Below are positions 16,427 to 25,126 of a stretch of DNA of 64,000 bases, piece by piece (position 1 is the first letter of the stretch; each line of letters starts with the position of its first letter). The stretch comes from Cerina sp048266425 (lineage in GTDB: Bacteria; Bacteroidota; Bacteroidia; Flavobacteriales; Flavobacteriaceae), in contig JBLWZN010000006.1 in NCBI GenBank assembly GCA_048266425.1, positions 51,744 to 115,743 on the forward strand, given 5' to 3'. The notes below the pieces were generated by a model. That model had not been told where the DNA came from, did no database searches, and saw nothing but the letters and a program-made list of their open reading frames with translations. The position numbers were made by a program, and so were the translations under genes.

Positions 16427-17257
16427 ATGGCGTTAAAAATTGCAATTCAGGGTATTAAGGGATCCAATCACCACCAAGTGGCCATGGATTATTACGGCAA
16501 CAATATCGATTTGATAGAGTGTATGTCCTTTGATGCTTTGGTAGATAAATTACTGGATAAAACTGCCGATCAGGGAATAATGGCGATAGAGAATTCCATT
16601 GCGGGATCTATCATTCCAAATTATGCCCTGGTTTTTCACAACAATCTTCATATTATAGGGGAGCAGTACCTAAATATATACCATAATTTAATGGTGCTGA
16701 AGGGTCAGAAGCTTGAAGATATACAGGAAGTCCATTCCCACCCCATGGCTCTTTTGCAGTGCAAGGAATTTTTTAGGAATTATAAACACATCAAGTTGGT
16801 CGAGGATGTTGATACCGCGGCTACCGCCAAAAGGATTCAAGAGAACCAACTTCACAATATTGCTGCCATCGCGCCAAAAGTAGCCGCCGAACTTTACGAT
16901 TTGGAGATCATCGCCGCCGGGATTCAGACCATAAAGATCAATTCGACCCGGTTTATTGTCGTAACGACCAAAAACAAAATCTGGCCTGAAGAGGAGATCA
17001 ATAAGGCTTCCCTGCGTTTTGTATTGGACCACAAAAGGGGCAGCCTGGCAACGGTGCTCAACGTAATGAGCGATTGCAATCTTAACCTTACCAAGATACA
17101 ATCGTTGCCCGTCATTGAAAAACCATGGAAGTATGCGTTTTTTGTGGATGTCACTTTTGAAAAATTTAAACACTACGACAAAGCAAAATCCCTTCTAGAA
17201 ATTATGGCCGAAGAATTTAAAGTACTAGGCGAATACAAAAATGCAAGAACAATATGA
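16427..17257 (+). CDS. pheA: Prephenate dehydratase (PheA)
   Basis: Converts prephenate to phenylpyruvate, the last committed step to phenylalanine. The 276-residue protein has the periplasmic-binding-like catalytic domain with MAIENSIAGS and the family's NSTRF motif near residue 170, followed by a C-terminal ACT domain (RFVLDHKRGSLATVL...). The Phe-binding ESRP motif of other enzymes reads KIQSLP here. There is no chorismate mutase domain; that activity is carried by the fourth gene of the operon. The stop overlaps the next start by 4 nt (ATGA). Controlled by the upstream attenuator. Confidence 0.93.
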   Translation: MALKIAIQGIKGSNHHQVAMDYYGNNIDLIECMSFDALVDKLLDKTADQGIMAIENSIAGSIIPNYALVFHNNLHIIGEQYLNIYHNLMVLKGQKLEDIQEVHSHPMALLQCKEFFRNYKHIKLVEDVDTAATAKRIQENQLHNIAAIAPKVAAELYDLEIIAAGIQTIKINSTRFIVVTTKNKIWPEEEINKASLRFVLDHKRGSLATVLNVMSDCNLNLTKIQSLPVIEKPWKYAFFVDVTFEKFKHYDKAKSLLEIMAEEFKVLGEYKNARTI

Positions 17258-18396
17258 TCATTGCGGATAGGTTACAGACGGTTGAGGAATATTACTTCTC
17301 AAAAAAACTGAGGGAGGTTAGGGAACTTGTGGCCCAAGGCAGGCCCATTATCAATATGGGGATCGGCAGTCCCGATCTTGCGCCGTCCGATCAGGTTTTG
17401 GAGGCGCTAAGGGAATCCGTGACGGACATTGGGGCGCATCAGTATCAAAGCTACCAAGGTTTACCCGAGTTCAGACAAGGGGTGTCGGACTTTTATAGTT
17501 CCAAGTTCGGGGTCGACCTAAATCCCGCCCAGGAAATATTGCCTTTGATGGGGTCAAAGGAAGGTATTATGCACATCAGTATGGCATTTTTGAATCCTGG
17601 GGATGAGGTACTGATTCCAAATCCGGGGTATCCCACCTATTCTTCGGTAACCAATTTGGTAGGTGCAATCCCCAAATATTATGACTTAACGGCCGAAAAT
17701 AACTGGTTTCCCGATTTGGAGGCTTTAGGGAAACAAGATCTTTCCCGAGTGAAGATTATGTGGATCGGTTATCCCCATATGCCCACGGGAGCTAAGGCAA
17801 ACGGGGAAATGTTGCAAAAGTTGGTCAATTTTGCAAGGGCGAATGATATCTTACTGGTAAACGATAATCCGTACAGTTTTGTGCTAAACGATAGTCCCGT
17901 AAGTATACTTGCAATAGCCGGGGCCAAGGAAGTGGCATTGGAGCTCAATTCGTTGAGCAAAACCTTTAATATGGCCGGTTGGCGGGTCGGTATGGTGATG
18001 GGAGGCGCAGATCATATCAATGCAATTTTAAAAGTGAAGAGCAATATGGATTCTGGGATGTTCTACGGCATACAAAAAGGTGCCATCAGCGCCTTAAAAA
18101 GTAGCTCGGATTGGTATGAAGAACTGAGCAAACTTTATACAAAAAGGAGGAATTTAATGTTTCAATTGATCGATAAATTGAACTGTTCCTATGACAGGGA
18201 TTCAGCGGGTATGTTTGTATGGGCCAAATTGCCGGATGGCAGTTCGTCTTCCGAGGAGTTTGTAAACGACATTTTGTACGACAAACACATTTTTATAGCT
18301 CCGGGCACTATCTTTGGCAGTAATGGGGAAGGATACATCCGGTTTTCGTTATGTGTAGCCGAGGAAAAGATTAGCCAAGCTATTAAAAGAATATAG
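17254..18396 (+). CDS. Class I/II PLP-dependent aminotransferase
   Basis: Fold-type I aminotransferase of 380 residues. The PLP lysine is in NSLSKTFNMAGWRVG and the cofactor-binding asparagine/tyrosine region in NDNPYSFV. It overlaps pheA by 4 nt and precedes tyrA, so it most likely transaminates phenylpyruvate and 4-hydroxyphenylpyruvate to Phe and Tyr; that specificity is inferred from the operon. The sequence also resembles diaminopimelate/aspartate-type aminotransferases, so a wider substrate range is possible. Confidence 0.88.
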   Translation: MIIADRLQTVEEYYFSKKLREVRELVAQGRPIINMGIGSPDLAPSDQVLEALRESVTDIGAHQYQSYQGLPEFRQGVSDFYSSKFGVDLNPAQEILPLMGSKEGIMHISMAFLNPGDEVLIPNPGYPTYSSVTNLVGAIPKYYDLTAENNWFPDLEALGKQDLSRVKIMWIGYPHMPTGAKANGEMLQKLVNFARANDILLVNDNPYSFVLNDSPVSILAIAGAKEVALELNSLSKTFNMAGWRVGMVMGGADHINAILKVKSNMDSGMFYGIQKGAISALKSSSDWYEELSKLYTKRRNLMFQLIDKLNCSYDRDSAGMFVWAKLPDGSSSSEEFVNDILYDKHIFIAPGTIFGSNGEGYIRFSLCVAEEKISQAIKRI

Positions 18397-18472
18397 AATA
18401 TAAAAACAGGAAAATAAGGAAAGGACTCCTTGTCTATATTCTATAGTCTTTTCTCATTTATCTTAAGAAAAC

Positions 18473-19336
18473 ATGAACTTATTTGTAATCGGAATCGGAT
18501 TGATAGGGGGCTCAATGGCCAAGGATATTAAACGTCTACAGCCAGAAGTGACCATATATGGAATAGATAACAATCCGGCCCATTTGGAGGAGGCGATGAC
18601 CTTGGGACTTATTGATAAAAAGGCTGCCTATTCGGATTTGCCAAAGGCGGACATGGTTATCGTTTCCATTCCTGTGGATGTTTTGGTGGATCAATTGCCC
18701 AAGATTTTGGACTCCGTAAAGGACGATGCCGTACTTATCGATGCGGGTTCCACGAAATCCTTAATATGTAAGGCGGTGGAAGATCATCCCAAAAGAAGAA
18801 ATTTTTTGGCCTGCCATCCCATAGCGGGAACGGAGTTTTCCGGACCTTCGGCGGCTATTGAAGGCTTGTTCCAAGGCAAGACCAATATCATTTGTGAAGT
18901 GGAAAAAACCGCCTTCAAACTACAGGAAAGAGCGCTTGGGTTTTTTCAACGGTTGGGAATGCGGATACGATATATGAACCCGGAGGCACATGATAGGCAC
19001 ATTGCATATGTGTCCCATTTGTCGCACATAAGTTCGTTTATGCTCGGTAAAACCGTAATAGATAAGGAGAGAAACGAAAGGGACATATTTGATATGGCCG
19101 GTAGTGGTTTTGAAAGTACCGTGCGGTTGGCCAAGAGCTCCCCTGCCATGTGGACGCCGATTTTTAAGCAGAACAAACAGAACGTGGTGGAGACCTTGGA
19201 GGAGTATATCCATAACCTGGAAGAATTTAAACAGATGCTGATAGCCGATGATTATGAGGCGATCTATACCGAAATGAACAATACCAATAAAATAAAGGAA
19301 ATACTTAAAGGAATAATACCACTTATTAAACAATAG
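18473..19336 (+). CDS. tyrA: Prephenate dehydrogenase (TyrA)
   Basis: NAD(P)-dependent oxidative decarboxylation of prephenate to 4-hydroxyphenylpyruvate, the tyrosine branch. An N-terminal Rossmann domain begins GIGLIGGSMAKDI; ACHPIAGTEFSG around residue 117 and the YVSHLSHISSFML helix carry the active-site His residues of the family. At 287 residues there is no ACT or chorismate mutase domain. It lies 76 nt after the aminotransferase and 9 nt before the DAHP synthase gene. Confidence 0.93.
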   Translation: MNLFVIGIGLIGGSMAKDIKRLQPEVTIYGIDNNPAHLEEAMTLGLIDKKAAYSDLPKADMVIVSIPVDVLVDQLPKILDSVKDDAVLIDAGSTKSLICKAVEDHPKRRNFLACHPIAGTEFSGPSAAIEGLFQGKTNIICEVEKTAFKLQERALGFFQRLGMRIRYMNPEAHDRHIAYVSHLSHISSFMLGKTVIDKERNERDIFDMAGSGFESTVRLAKSSPAMWTPIFKQNKQNVVETLEEYIHNLEEFKQMLIADDYEAIYTEMNNTNKIKEILKGIIPLIKQ

Positions 19337-19345
19337 ATATTTAAA

Positions 19346-20428
19346 ATGGAAAATTCAAAACAAATGAGAACATGGTTGGACGATATGAAATTGGACCATC
19401 CATTGGTGATTGCCGGGCCATGTAGTGCCGAGACCGAAGAACAAGTGCTGAAGATCGCACATGATTTAAAGGATACCGATGTAAACTATTACAGAGCTGG
19501 AATATGGAAGCCAAGAACCCGGCCGGGAATGTTCGAAGGAGTGGGAGCCATTGGTTTAAAGTGGTTGCAAAAAGTGAAGGAGGAAACGGGTTTCAAGACC
19601 GCTACCGAAGTTGCCAATAGGGCCCACGTTGATCTGGCACTGGAGTATGATGTGGATCTGCTTTGGATCGGGGCACGATCTACGGTTAGCCCATTTATCG
19701 TTCAGGAAATTGCGGATGCCTTGGAGGGGACCGATAAGATCGTATTGGTTAAAAATCCAGTAAACCCCGATTTGGCCCTTTGGTTGGGTGCCGTTGAACG
19801 CTTGTACACGGCCAATATTAAGAATTTGGGCGTTATCCACAGGGGATTTTCTACATATGAAAAGACCAAATACAGAAATATTCCCGAATGGCAAATGGCC
19901 GTGGAGCTACAGAGCAAGTTCCCCGATCTGCCGATCATTAACGACCCCTCACATATTACGGGGAAGAGGGACATGATTTTTGATGTGTCGCAAACTGCGT
20001 TGGACCTTAATTTCGACGGACTTATGATAGAGACCCATAACGACCCGGACAATGCTTGGAGCGATGCTGCACAGCAGGTGACCCCGGCAGCCTTGGTACA
20101 GATTATGAAAGATCTAAAGATTAGAAAGGAAACCGATGAGGAGACCGAGTACAACAATAAATTGAGCCAATTAAGGGCACAGATCGATATGATAGACAAC
20201 CAGTTGATCGATATCCTCGGCAAAAGAATGAAGACTTCGGACAAGATAGGTGCCTTGAAAAAACAAAAGAATGTTGCCGTGTTGCAGACCAATCGTTGGA
20301 ACACAATTTTGGGGAAAATGATATTGGAAGGGGAAGCAAAGGGCTTGAGCGAGGAATTCGTGCTGCGCATGTTCAAGGCGATCCACCAAGAATCCATTAA
20401 TCATCAAGAAAAGATTGTAAATGCTTAA
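19346..20428 (+). CDS. Bifunctional DAHP synthase / chorismate mutase
   Basis: Joins the entry point of the shikimate pathway (3-deoxy-7-phosphoheptulonate synthase, residues ~1-260, with IAGPCSAE and KPRTRPGMFEG) to a C-terminal AroQ-type chorismate mutase (~265-360, with QLRAQIDMIDNQLIDILGKRM). The order is reversed relative to Bacillus AroA, where the mutase comes first; this order is typical of Bacteroidota. It provides the prephenate used by pheA and tyrA in the same operon. Mutase fusion often confers feedback control by chorismate or prephenate; not shown here. Confidence 0.93.
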   Translation: MENSKQMRTWLDDMKLDHPLVIAGPCSAETEEQVLKIAHDLKDTDVNYYRAGIWKPRTRPGMFEGVGAIGLKWLQKVKEETGFKTATEVANRAHVDLALEYDVDLLWIGARSTVSPFIVQEIADALEGTDKIVLVKNPVNPDLALWLGAVERLYTANIKNLGVIHRGFSTYEKTKYRNIPEWQMAVELQSKFPDLPIINDPSHITGKRDMIFDVSQTALDLNFDGLMIETHNDPDNAWSDAAQQVTPAALVQIMKDLKIRKETDEETEYNNKLSQLRAQIDMIDNQLIDILGKRMKTSDKIGALKKQKNVAVLQTNRWNTILGKMILEGEAKGLSEEFVLRMFKAIHQESINHQEKIVNA

Positions 20429-20436
20429 TTAGTCCG

Positions 20437-20476
20437 CCTAAAAAAAGACCCACCGGTACAGTGGGTCTTTTTTAGG
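20437..20476. terminator. Bidirectional terminator after the Phe/Tyr operon
   Basis: Stem CCTAAAAAAAGACCCAC / GTGGGTCTTTTTTAGG with loop CGGTACA, flanked by A and T runs. It lies between the end of the aromatic operon and a convergent minus-strand gene, so it can serve both. Confidence 0.85.
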
Positions 20477-20509
20477 TAGATTTATTTCACATATTTTTTT
20501 TGCGTCCGT

Positions 20510-21322
20510 TTATTGGATGGAAAAATCGAACACGGATTGATTGGTTCTTCCTGCGGGGACGGCACCTTGGTATATAAAGGCATATTCACCTGGCTCCAAA
20601 CCTTTTGGGGTAACCTTGAATTTATTGCCCTCTATGGTTTCAATTTCAAAATTGATAGCATATTTAGGGTCTATCCCTTCATTTTCATTGACAATGCTAC
20701 TTTTGCCCGTGATAACCTCCCTTAGGTTTCGTTTTTCGTTAACATCAAGTTTTGCAAGAACAAATTCATTGGGAGAACTTGCGGTACGGAACCACCAGTC
20801 AAACGCACCGCTAGAATTGCCTTGGCCTGTTTGCAGGTTGTCCACCTCCGTGGTCGATGGATCAAATATAAACGTGAATTCGGGATTTTTGTCCTTAAAA
20901 ACATTATTTGATTTAGATCCTGACAATCTGGCTTTTTTTGTTGATGGAATAAAGCCAGAGACCAATCTGTTGGCGGCGTTATCATTGCTGGTTCCTGAAA
21001 AAACGGTGGGCTGAATCAATGTTGGGCTACCGTCGTCGGCCACATAGTAGATCCCGGTCTTCGATTTTGTGTTTTGTTTGGATTTTTGCATGACCAAAGA
21101 AATGATTTCGGTAGATACCCCGGCATTTTTCAATTTTCCGAGTGCATCTATCGAGGCATCGAACTTAACGTTGGAGGTGTTGATCTTGTCGATAATCATA
21201 TCATCATCAAAGCCCAACTCCTTCATCTGGATGACACTTTGATTGGTAATGACCTCTTGGGCATAGGAAACTGAAAAAAGCAATGTAAGAATAAGGGTAC
21301 AGAATAGTTTAGTGGCTTTCAT
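20510..21322 (-). CDS. Hypothetical exported protein
   Basis: Not recognised. ATG at 21322 gives 270 residues starting with a good signal peptide (MKATKLFCTLILTLLFSVSYAQ). The first third (QSVIQMKELGFDDDMIIDKINTS...) looks like a short helical sensing or binding domain that recurs in Bacteroidota exported proteins. The rest is a beta-rich domain ending EPGEYAFIYQGAVPAG, reminiscent of a C-terminal beta-sandwich. It is convergent with the aromatic operon and shares its terminator. Confidence 0.7.
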   Translation of the reverse strand: MKATKLFCTLILTLLFSVSYAQEVITNQSVIQMKELGFDDDMIIDKINTSNVKFDASIDALGKLKNAGVSTEIISLVMQKSKQNTKSKTGIYYVADDGSPTLIQPTVFSGTSNDNAANRLVSGFIPSTKKARLSGSKSNNVFKDKNPEFTFIFDPSTTEVDNLQTGQGNSSGAFDWWFRTASSPNEFVLAKLDVNEKRNLREVITGKSSIVNENEGIDPKYAINFEIETIEGNKFKVTPKGLEPGEYAFIYQGAVPAGRTNQSVFDFSIQ

Positions 21323-21432
21323 ATAGTCGGTTTTTATAATAGCAACACAAGATAACAACAAAATTGATAAAAAAGAAAATTGTTTCTTTGTAAGGGAATT
21401 TAACTAGGTTGAAGTGAAAAACATTGGTCCGG

Positions 21433-22386
21433 ATGCACGGAATCGTATATAAATCTACAGGAAGTTGGTATACCGTTAAAGCAAAGGACGGTAGGTTTTA
21501 CGATTGTAGAATCAAAGGTAAATTCCGTACCCATGGAATTAAGAGCACAAATCCGATTGCCGTAGGGGATAGGGTGTATTTTGACCTTGAGGAAATTGGG
21601 GACGAGATTTTGGCCACAATTACGGGGATCGAGGAAAGGAAGAACTATATTATTAGGAAATCGGTAAACCTTTCCAAGCAGACCCATATCATTGCCGCCA
21701 ATCTGGACCAGGTCTTTTTGATGGTTACCCTGAACAATCCTGTGACCTTCACCAATTTTATTGATCGGTTTTTGGTTACGGCCGAGGCCTATGGCATCCC
21801 TGCAATCCTACTTTTCAACAAGGTGGACACCTATAGTATCGAAGAATTGGCAGAGGTAAGGTACCTGGCCGATATGTACAGAAAGATCGGCTATACTTGT
21901 CTAGGAACTTCGGCCGTTACCGGTAAAAATGTAGACAAGATTATAGAGCTGATGCAGGGTAAGACCAGTATGTTCTCCGGCCATTCCGGAGTGGGAAAGA
22001 CGACCTTGATCAATTATATCGATCCCGAACTAGGCCTAAAGACAGCCCAGATATCCGAACAGCACGGCCAAGGTATGCATACGACCACCTTTGCAGAAAT
22101 GTTCGATTTGAGTAACGGGGCTAGGATTATAGATACGCCCGGTATCAAAGGCTTTGGGATTGTTGACATGCAGAGGGAAGAAATCGGGGATTATTTTCCT
22201 GAGTTTTTTAGGTTAAAGAAAGATTGTAAATTCAACAATTGCCTGCACTTGGACGAGCCCGAATGCGCTGTGAGGGAAGCCTTGGAAAAGGATGAAATAG
22301 CATGGAGCAGGTATAAAAGCTATGAACAGTTGGTAAACGGGGAAGACGAAAATTATAGGATGGATTTGTATGGACGCAAAAATTAA
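21433..22386 (+). CDS. rsgA: Ribosome small-subunit-dependent GTPase RsgA
   Basis: Circularly permuted GTPase that assists late 30S subunit maturation. An N-terminal OB fold (GIVYKSTGSWYTV...) is followed by permuted motifs: NKVD, then the P-loop GHSGVGKTT, then DTPGIKGF. A C-terminal zinc knuckle has Cys/His in CKFNNCLHLDEPEC. ATG at 21433 is preferred to a TTG three codons upstream. It stands divergent from the preceding exported-protein gene. Confidence 0.93.
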   Translation: MHGIVYKSTGSWYTVKAKDGRFYDCRIKGKFRTHGIKSTNPIAVGDRVYFDLEEIGDEILATITGIEERKNYIIRKSVNLSKQTHIIAANLDQVFLMVTLNNPVTFTNFIDRFLVTAEAYGIPAILLFNKVDTYSIEELAEVRYLADMYRKIGYTCLGTSAVTGKNVDKIIELMQGKTSMFSGHSGVGKTTLINYIDPELGLKTAQISEQHGQGMHTTTFAEMFDLSNGARIIDTPGIKGFGIVDMQREEIGDYFPEFFRLKKDCKFNNCLHLDEPECAVREALEKDEIAWSRYKSYEQLVNGEDENYRMDLYGRKN

Positions 22387-22646
22387 GTCCGGTTATGGAA
22401 ATCCATAGCTATTAGGTTTCGCTGCTGTCTATTAAAAAGACAAAGGACTGCTGTGCTAAAGGACGAAGGACATAGGACTTTCCCGACCCATTGAGGCAAA
22501 ATAGGTTACAAATGTCAAAAAAGTGCACATTTCAATTTTTCCATCAAAACAGGAAATATTAAACTAAAATCGACACGGAGCTCAAATCGGCCCATGACGT
22601 TTGCAATCCATTTTTAACAGTGATTTTCTATTAGGTATACAAAATT

Positions 22647-23099
22647 ATGAGAGCGGTTATCCAAAGGGTTTCAAAAGCCAGTGTTGAGGTCGAAGGCAAG
22701 ATAATTTCCCAAATCGATGCCGGGGTCGTGGTCTTATTGGGGATTGAATCTGCCGACAGCCAAGAGGATATCGTTTGGCTATCCAGAAAGATCGCAAATC
22801 TTAGGATTTTTAGCGATACGGAAGGGGTGATGAACCTTTCTTTGCTGGACGTGGGCGGGGAAGTGATCGTAGTAAGCCAATTTACGCTGCACGCCTCCAC
22901 CAAAAAGGGCAATCGGCCTTCCTATATAAAGGCCGCCAAGCCGGCATTGGCGATTCCGCTGTATGAAAATTTTGTAAGGCAAATGGAGTCGGACATGGGT
23001 AAAAAGGTGGGAACGGGAGTTTTTGGGGCAGATATGAAGATCGAACTAATAAACGATGGCCCGGTGACCATTATAATTGACACAACGAATAAGGAATAG
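22647..23099 (+). CDS. dtd: D-aminoacyl-tRNA deacylase
   Basis: Hydrolyses D-amino acids mischarged onto tRNA. The 150-residue protein matches the DTD family along its length: MRAVIQRVSKASVEV at the start, the SQFTL motif (the SQ segment of the active site) and GxFGADM-type NDGPVTIIID near the end. The 260-nt gap before it contains several AAGGAC repeats and no gene. Confidence 0.93.
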   Translation: MRAVIQRVSKASVEVEGKIISQIDAGVVVLLGIESADSQEDIVWLSRKIANLRIFSDTEGVMNLSLLDVGGEVIVVSQFTLHASTKKGNRPSYIKAAKPALAIPLYENFVRQMESDMGKKVGTGVFGADMKIELINDGPVTIIIDTTNKE

Positions 23100-23140
23100 A
23101 TTATTTCCGACAATTTTTTTATAATTGTAAGAAATTTAAG

Positions 23141-25090
23141 ATGTTTACGTTCTTAAAGTTCAACCAATCACTGATGCGTTTTTCTTTTTTTCTTCTCTTT
23201 TTTATTTTCTCTTATTTAGGCTTTGCCCAAAATAATCCCTACCAATCAATTTTACTGGATAAACAGTTACTTGAAAATGCGACTTCCGTCCTTCGGATGG
23301 ATGCCATGACAATAAAATTGCATTCTTCCACCAGCATGACTATTGCCGCCAAGCAGGTGAGAACAGTGCTCAGCAAAGCGGGCAATGATCATGTGCGTAC
23401 CAGCATCGGATACGACAACGAATCAAAAATAAAGAACATAGAAATCATCATTTATGATGCGTTGGGAAATCCTTTGGATCACATCAAAAAGAAGGATTTT
23501 AAAGATAGGAGCGCCGTTGATGGATTTTCCCTTTATTTGGATAGTAGGATCTTATATTACAACTATACCCCGGTTCAATATCCCTATACCCTTGAGTTTA
23601 GTTATGAAGTGGAGACCGCGGATACCGGCATTATTCCTTCCTGGTATTTTCTGGGCGATTATTCTGAGAGTGTGGAAAATAGTCGATGGGAAATTGTTTA
23701 TGATTCCCCAGATTTAAAACCTATAATTTTGGAAAAAAATCTTGCCGGACTCAATATTTCTAAAAAGGAGAATAACAATAGCATTGTTTATACCGCCAAT
23801 AACATTCCTGCAGTCAAATATGAAGGCCTAAGTCCGTCATTCTCCAAAATGGCCCCCCAGCTCCGAACAAGGATAAGGAATTTTCACTATAAGGGTTATG
23901 ATGGATCTGTGGATAATTGGTCTGAGCTTGGTTCGTGGGTCAATGATAATATGCTTGTAAACAGGAATAAACTGGAAGAATCCACAATAGCCAAGGCAAG
24001 GGAATTGGTTCGAGGAACCGAAAACGACCTGGAAAAGGCCAAGATAATCTATAAATATGTGCAGGAAAATACCCGTTATGTAAGTGTGCAAATTGGCATA
24101 GGAGGGTTTCAGCCCATCAGTGCCATTGATGTAGATCGGGTGAAATATGGGGATTGCAAGGGATTATCCAACTATACCAAGGCACTGTTGGAAGCTGTGG
24201 GAGTTACCTCCTATTATGTTGTGGTGGAGGCCGGAAGGGACAAGGTAGACTTTGAAGATGATTTTGCGGATTTGGCCCAAGGAAATCACATTATTTTGGC
24301 CATACCTTACGAGAAGAAGTATTACTGGATAGATTGTACTTCCCAGACCCTTCCGTTTGGCTATATAGGTAGTTTTACAGATGATAGAAAGGTATTGGTC
24401 GTAAAGCCCAACGGAGGCGAGATTGCTACAACTGCAGCTTATCTGGGAAAGGAAAATTACCAAAGGACACAAGCCGTATATTCTCTTAGTGGGGATGGAG
24501 ATATTTCGGGTAGCGCAATAGTGGAAAGCCAAGGGGAACAATACAATAATCATTTTTATCTTCAGCAGGGAACTAAGGAGGAAGTAGAGAAATATTATAA
24601 AAGTTATTGGAGCCAGATTAATAATCTAACGGTAGAGGATTATCAGTTTACAAATGATCGGGAACAAGTTTCTTTTGTAGAGAAAGTCACCTTGAACGCC
24701 TCCAATTATGCTTCCATTAGCGGGGATAGAATCTTGTTTAGGCCCAATTCCTTGGATGCCAGTGAATATGTTCCAAATAAATATCGCAATAGAAAAACCT
24801 CTTTTGAAATACAGCGGGGATATTTAAATGAGGATGAATATACGATTGACCTCCCAAAAGACTACGTCATAGAGGCCATGCCCGAAGAGACCTTGGTTGA
24901 AAATGAGTTCGGATACTATAAAGTGCAAATGGAATATTTACCTATAGAAAATCAATTGAGGTATAATAGAAGTTTTTTATTGAAAAATGGAGTTTACACA
25001 AAGGAACAATACGAATTGTATAGGGAGTTTAGAAAAAAAATATCCAATACGGATAGTGCCCATGTAGTACTGGTAAAAAAGAATATATAA
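23141..25090 (+). CDS. DUF3857 / transglutaminase-like exported protein
   Basis: Exported protein of 649 residues with a DUF3857 beta-sandwich (about 55-230) and a transglutaminase-like core (about 285-390) in which YGDCKGLSNYTKALL supplies the Cys and WIDCTSQTLPFG the Asp region of the papain-like triad. The signal peptide (LLFFIFSYLGFAQ) fits either ATG 23141 or ATG 23174. The family is widespread in Bacteroidota and its substrate is unknown. The next gene, 36 nt downstream, is a paralogue-like partner. Confidence 0.82.
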   Translation: MFTFLKFNQSLMRFSFFLLFFIFSYLGFAQNNPYQSILLDKQLLENATSVLRMDAMTIKLHSSTSMTIAAKQVRTVLSKAGNDHVRTSIGYDNESKIKNIEIIIYDALGNPLDHIKKKDFKDRSAVDGFSLYLDSRILYYNYTPVQYPYTLEFSYEVETADTGIIPSWYFLGDYSESVENSRWEIVYDSPDLKPIILEKNLAGLNISKKENNNSIVYTANNIPAVKYEGLSPSFSKMAPQLRTRIRNFHYKGYDGSVDNWSELGSWVNDNMLVNRNKLEESTIAKARELVRGTENDLEKAKIIYKYVQENTRYVSVQIGIGGFQPISAIDVDRVKYGDCKGLSNYTKALLEAVGVTSYYVVVEAGRDKVDFEDDFADLAQGNHIILAIPYEKKYYWIDCTSQTLPFGYIGSFTDDRKVLVVKPNGGEIATTAAYLGKENYQRTQAVYSLSGDGDISGSAIVESQGEQYNNHFYLQQGTKEEVEKYYKSYWSQINNLTVEDYQFTNDREQVSFVEKVTLNASNYASISGDRILFRPNSLDASEYVPNKYRNRKTSFEIQRGYLNEDEYTIDLPKDYVIEAMPEETLVENEFGYYKVQMEYLPIENQLRYNRSFLLKNGVYTKEQYELYREFRKKISNTDSAHVVLVKKNI

Positions 25091-25126
25091 ACCACCAAAT
25101 AACCGATTAACCAATTTTCACAAATT

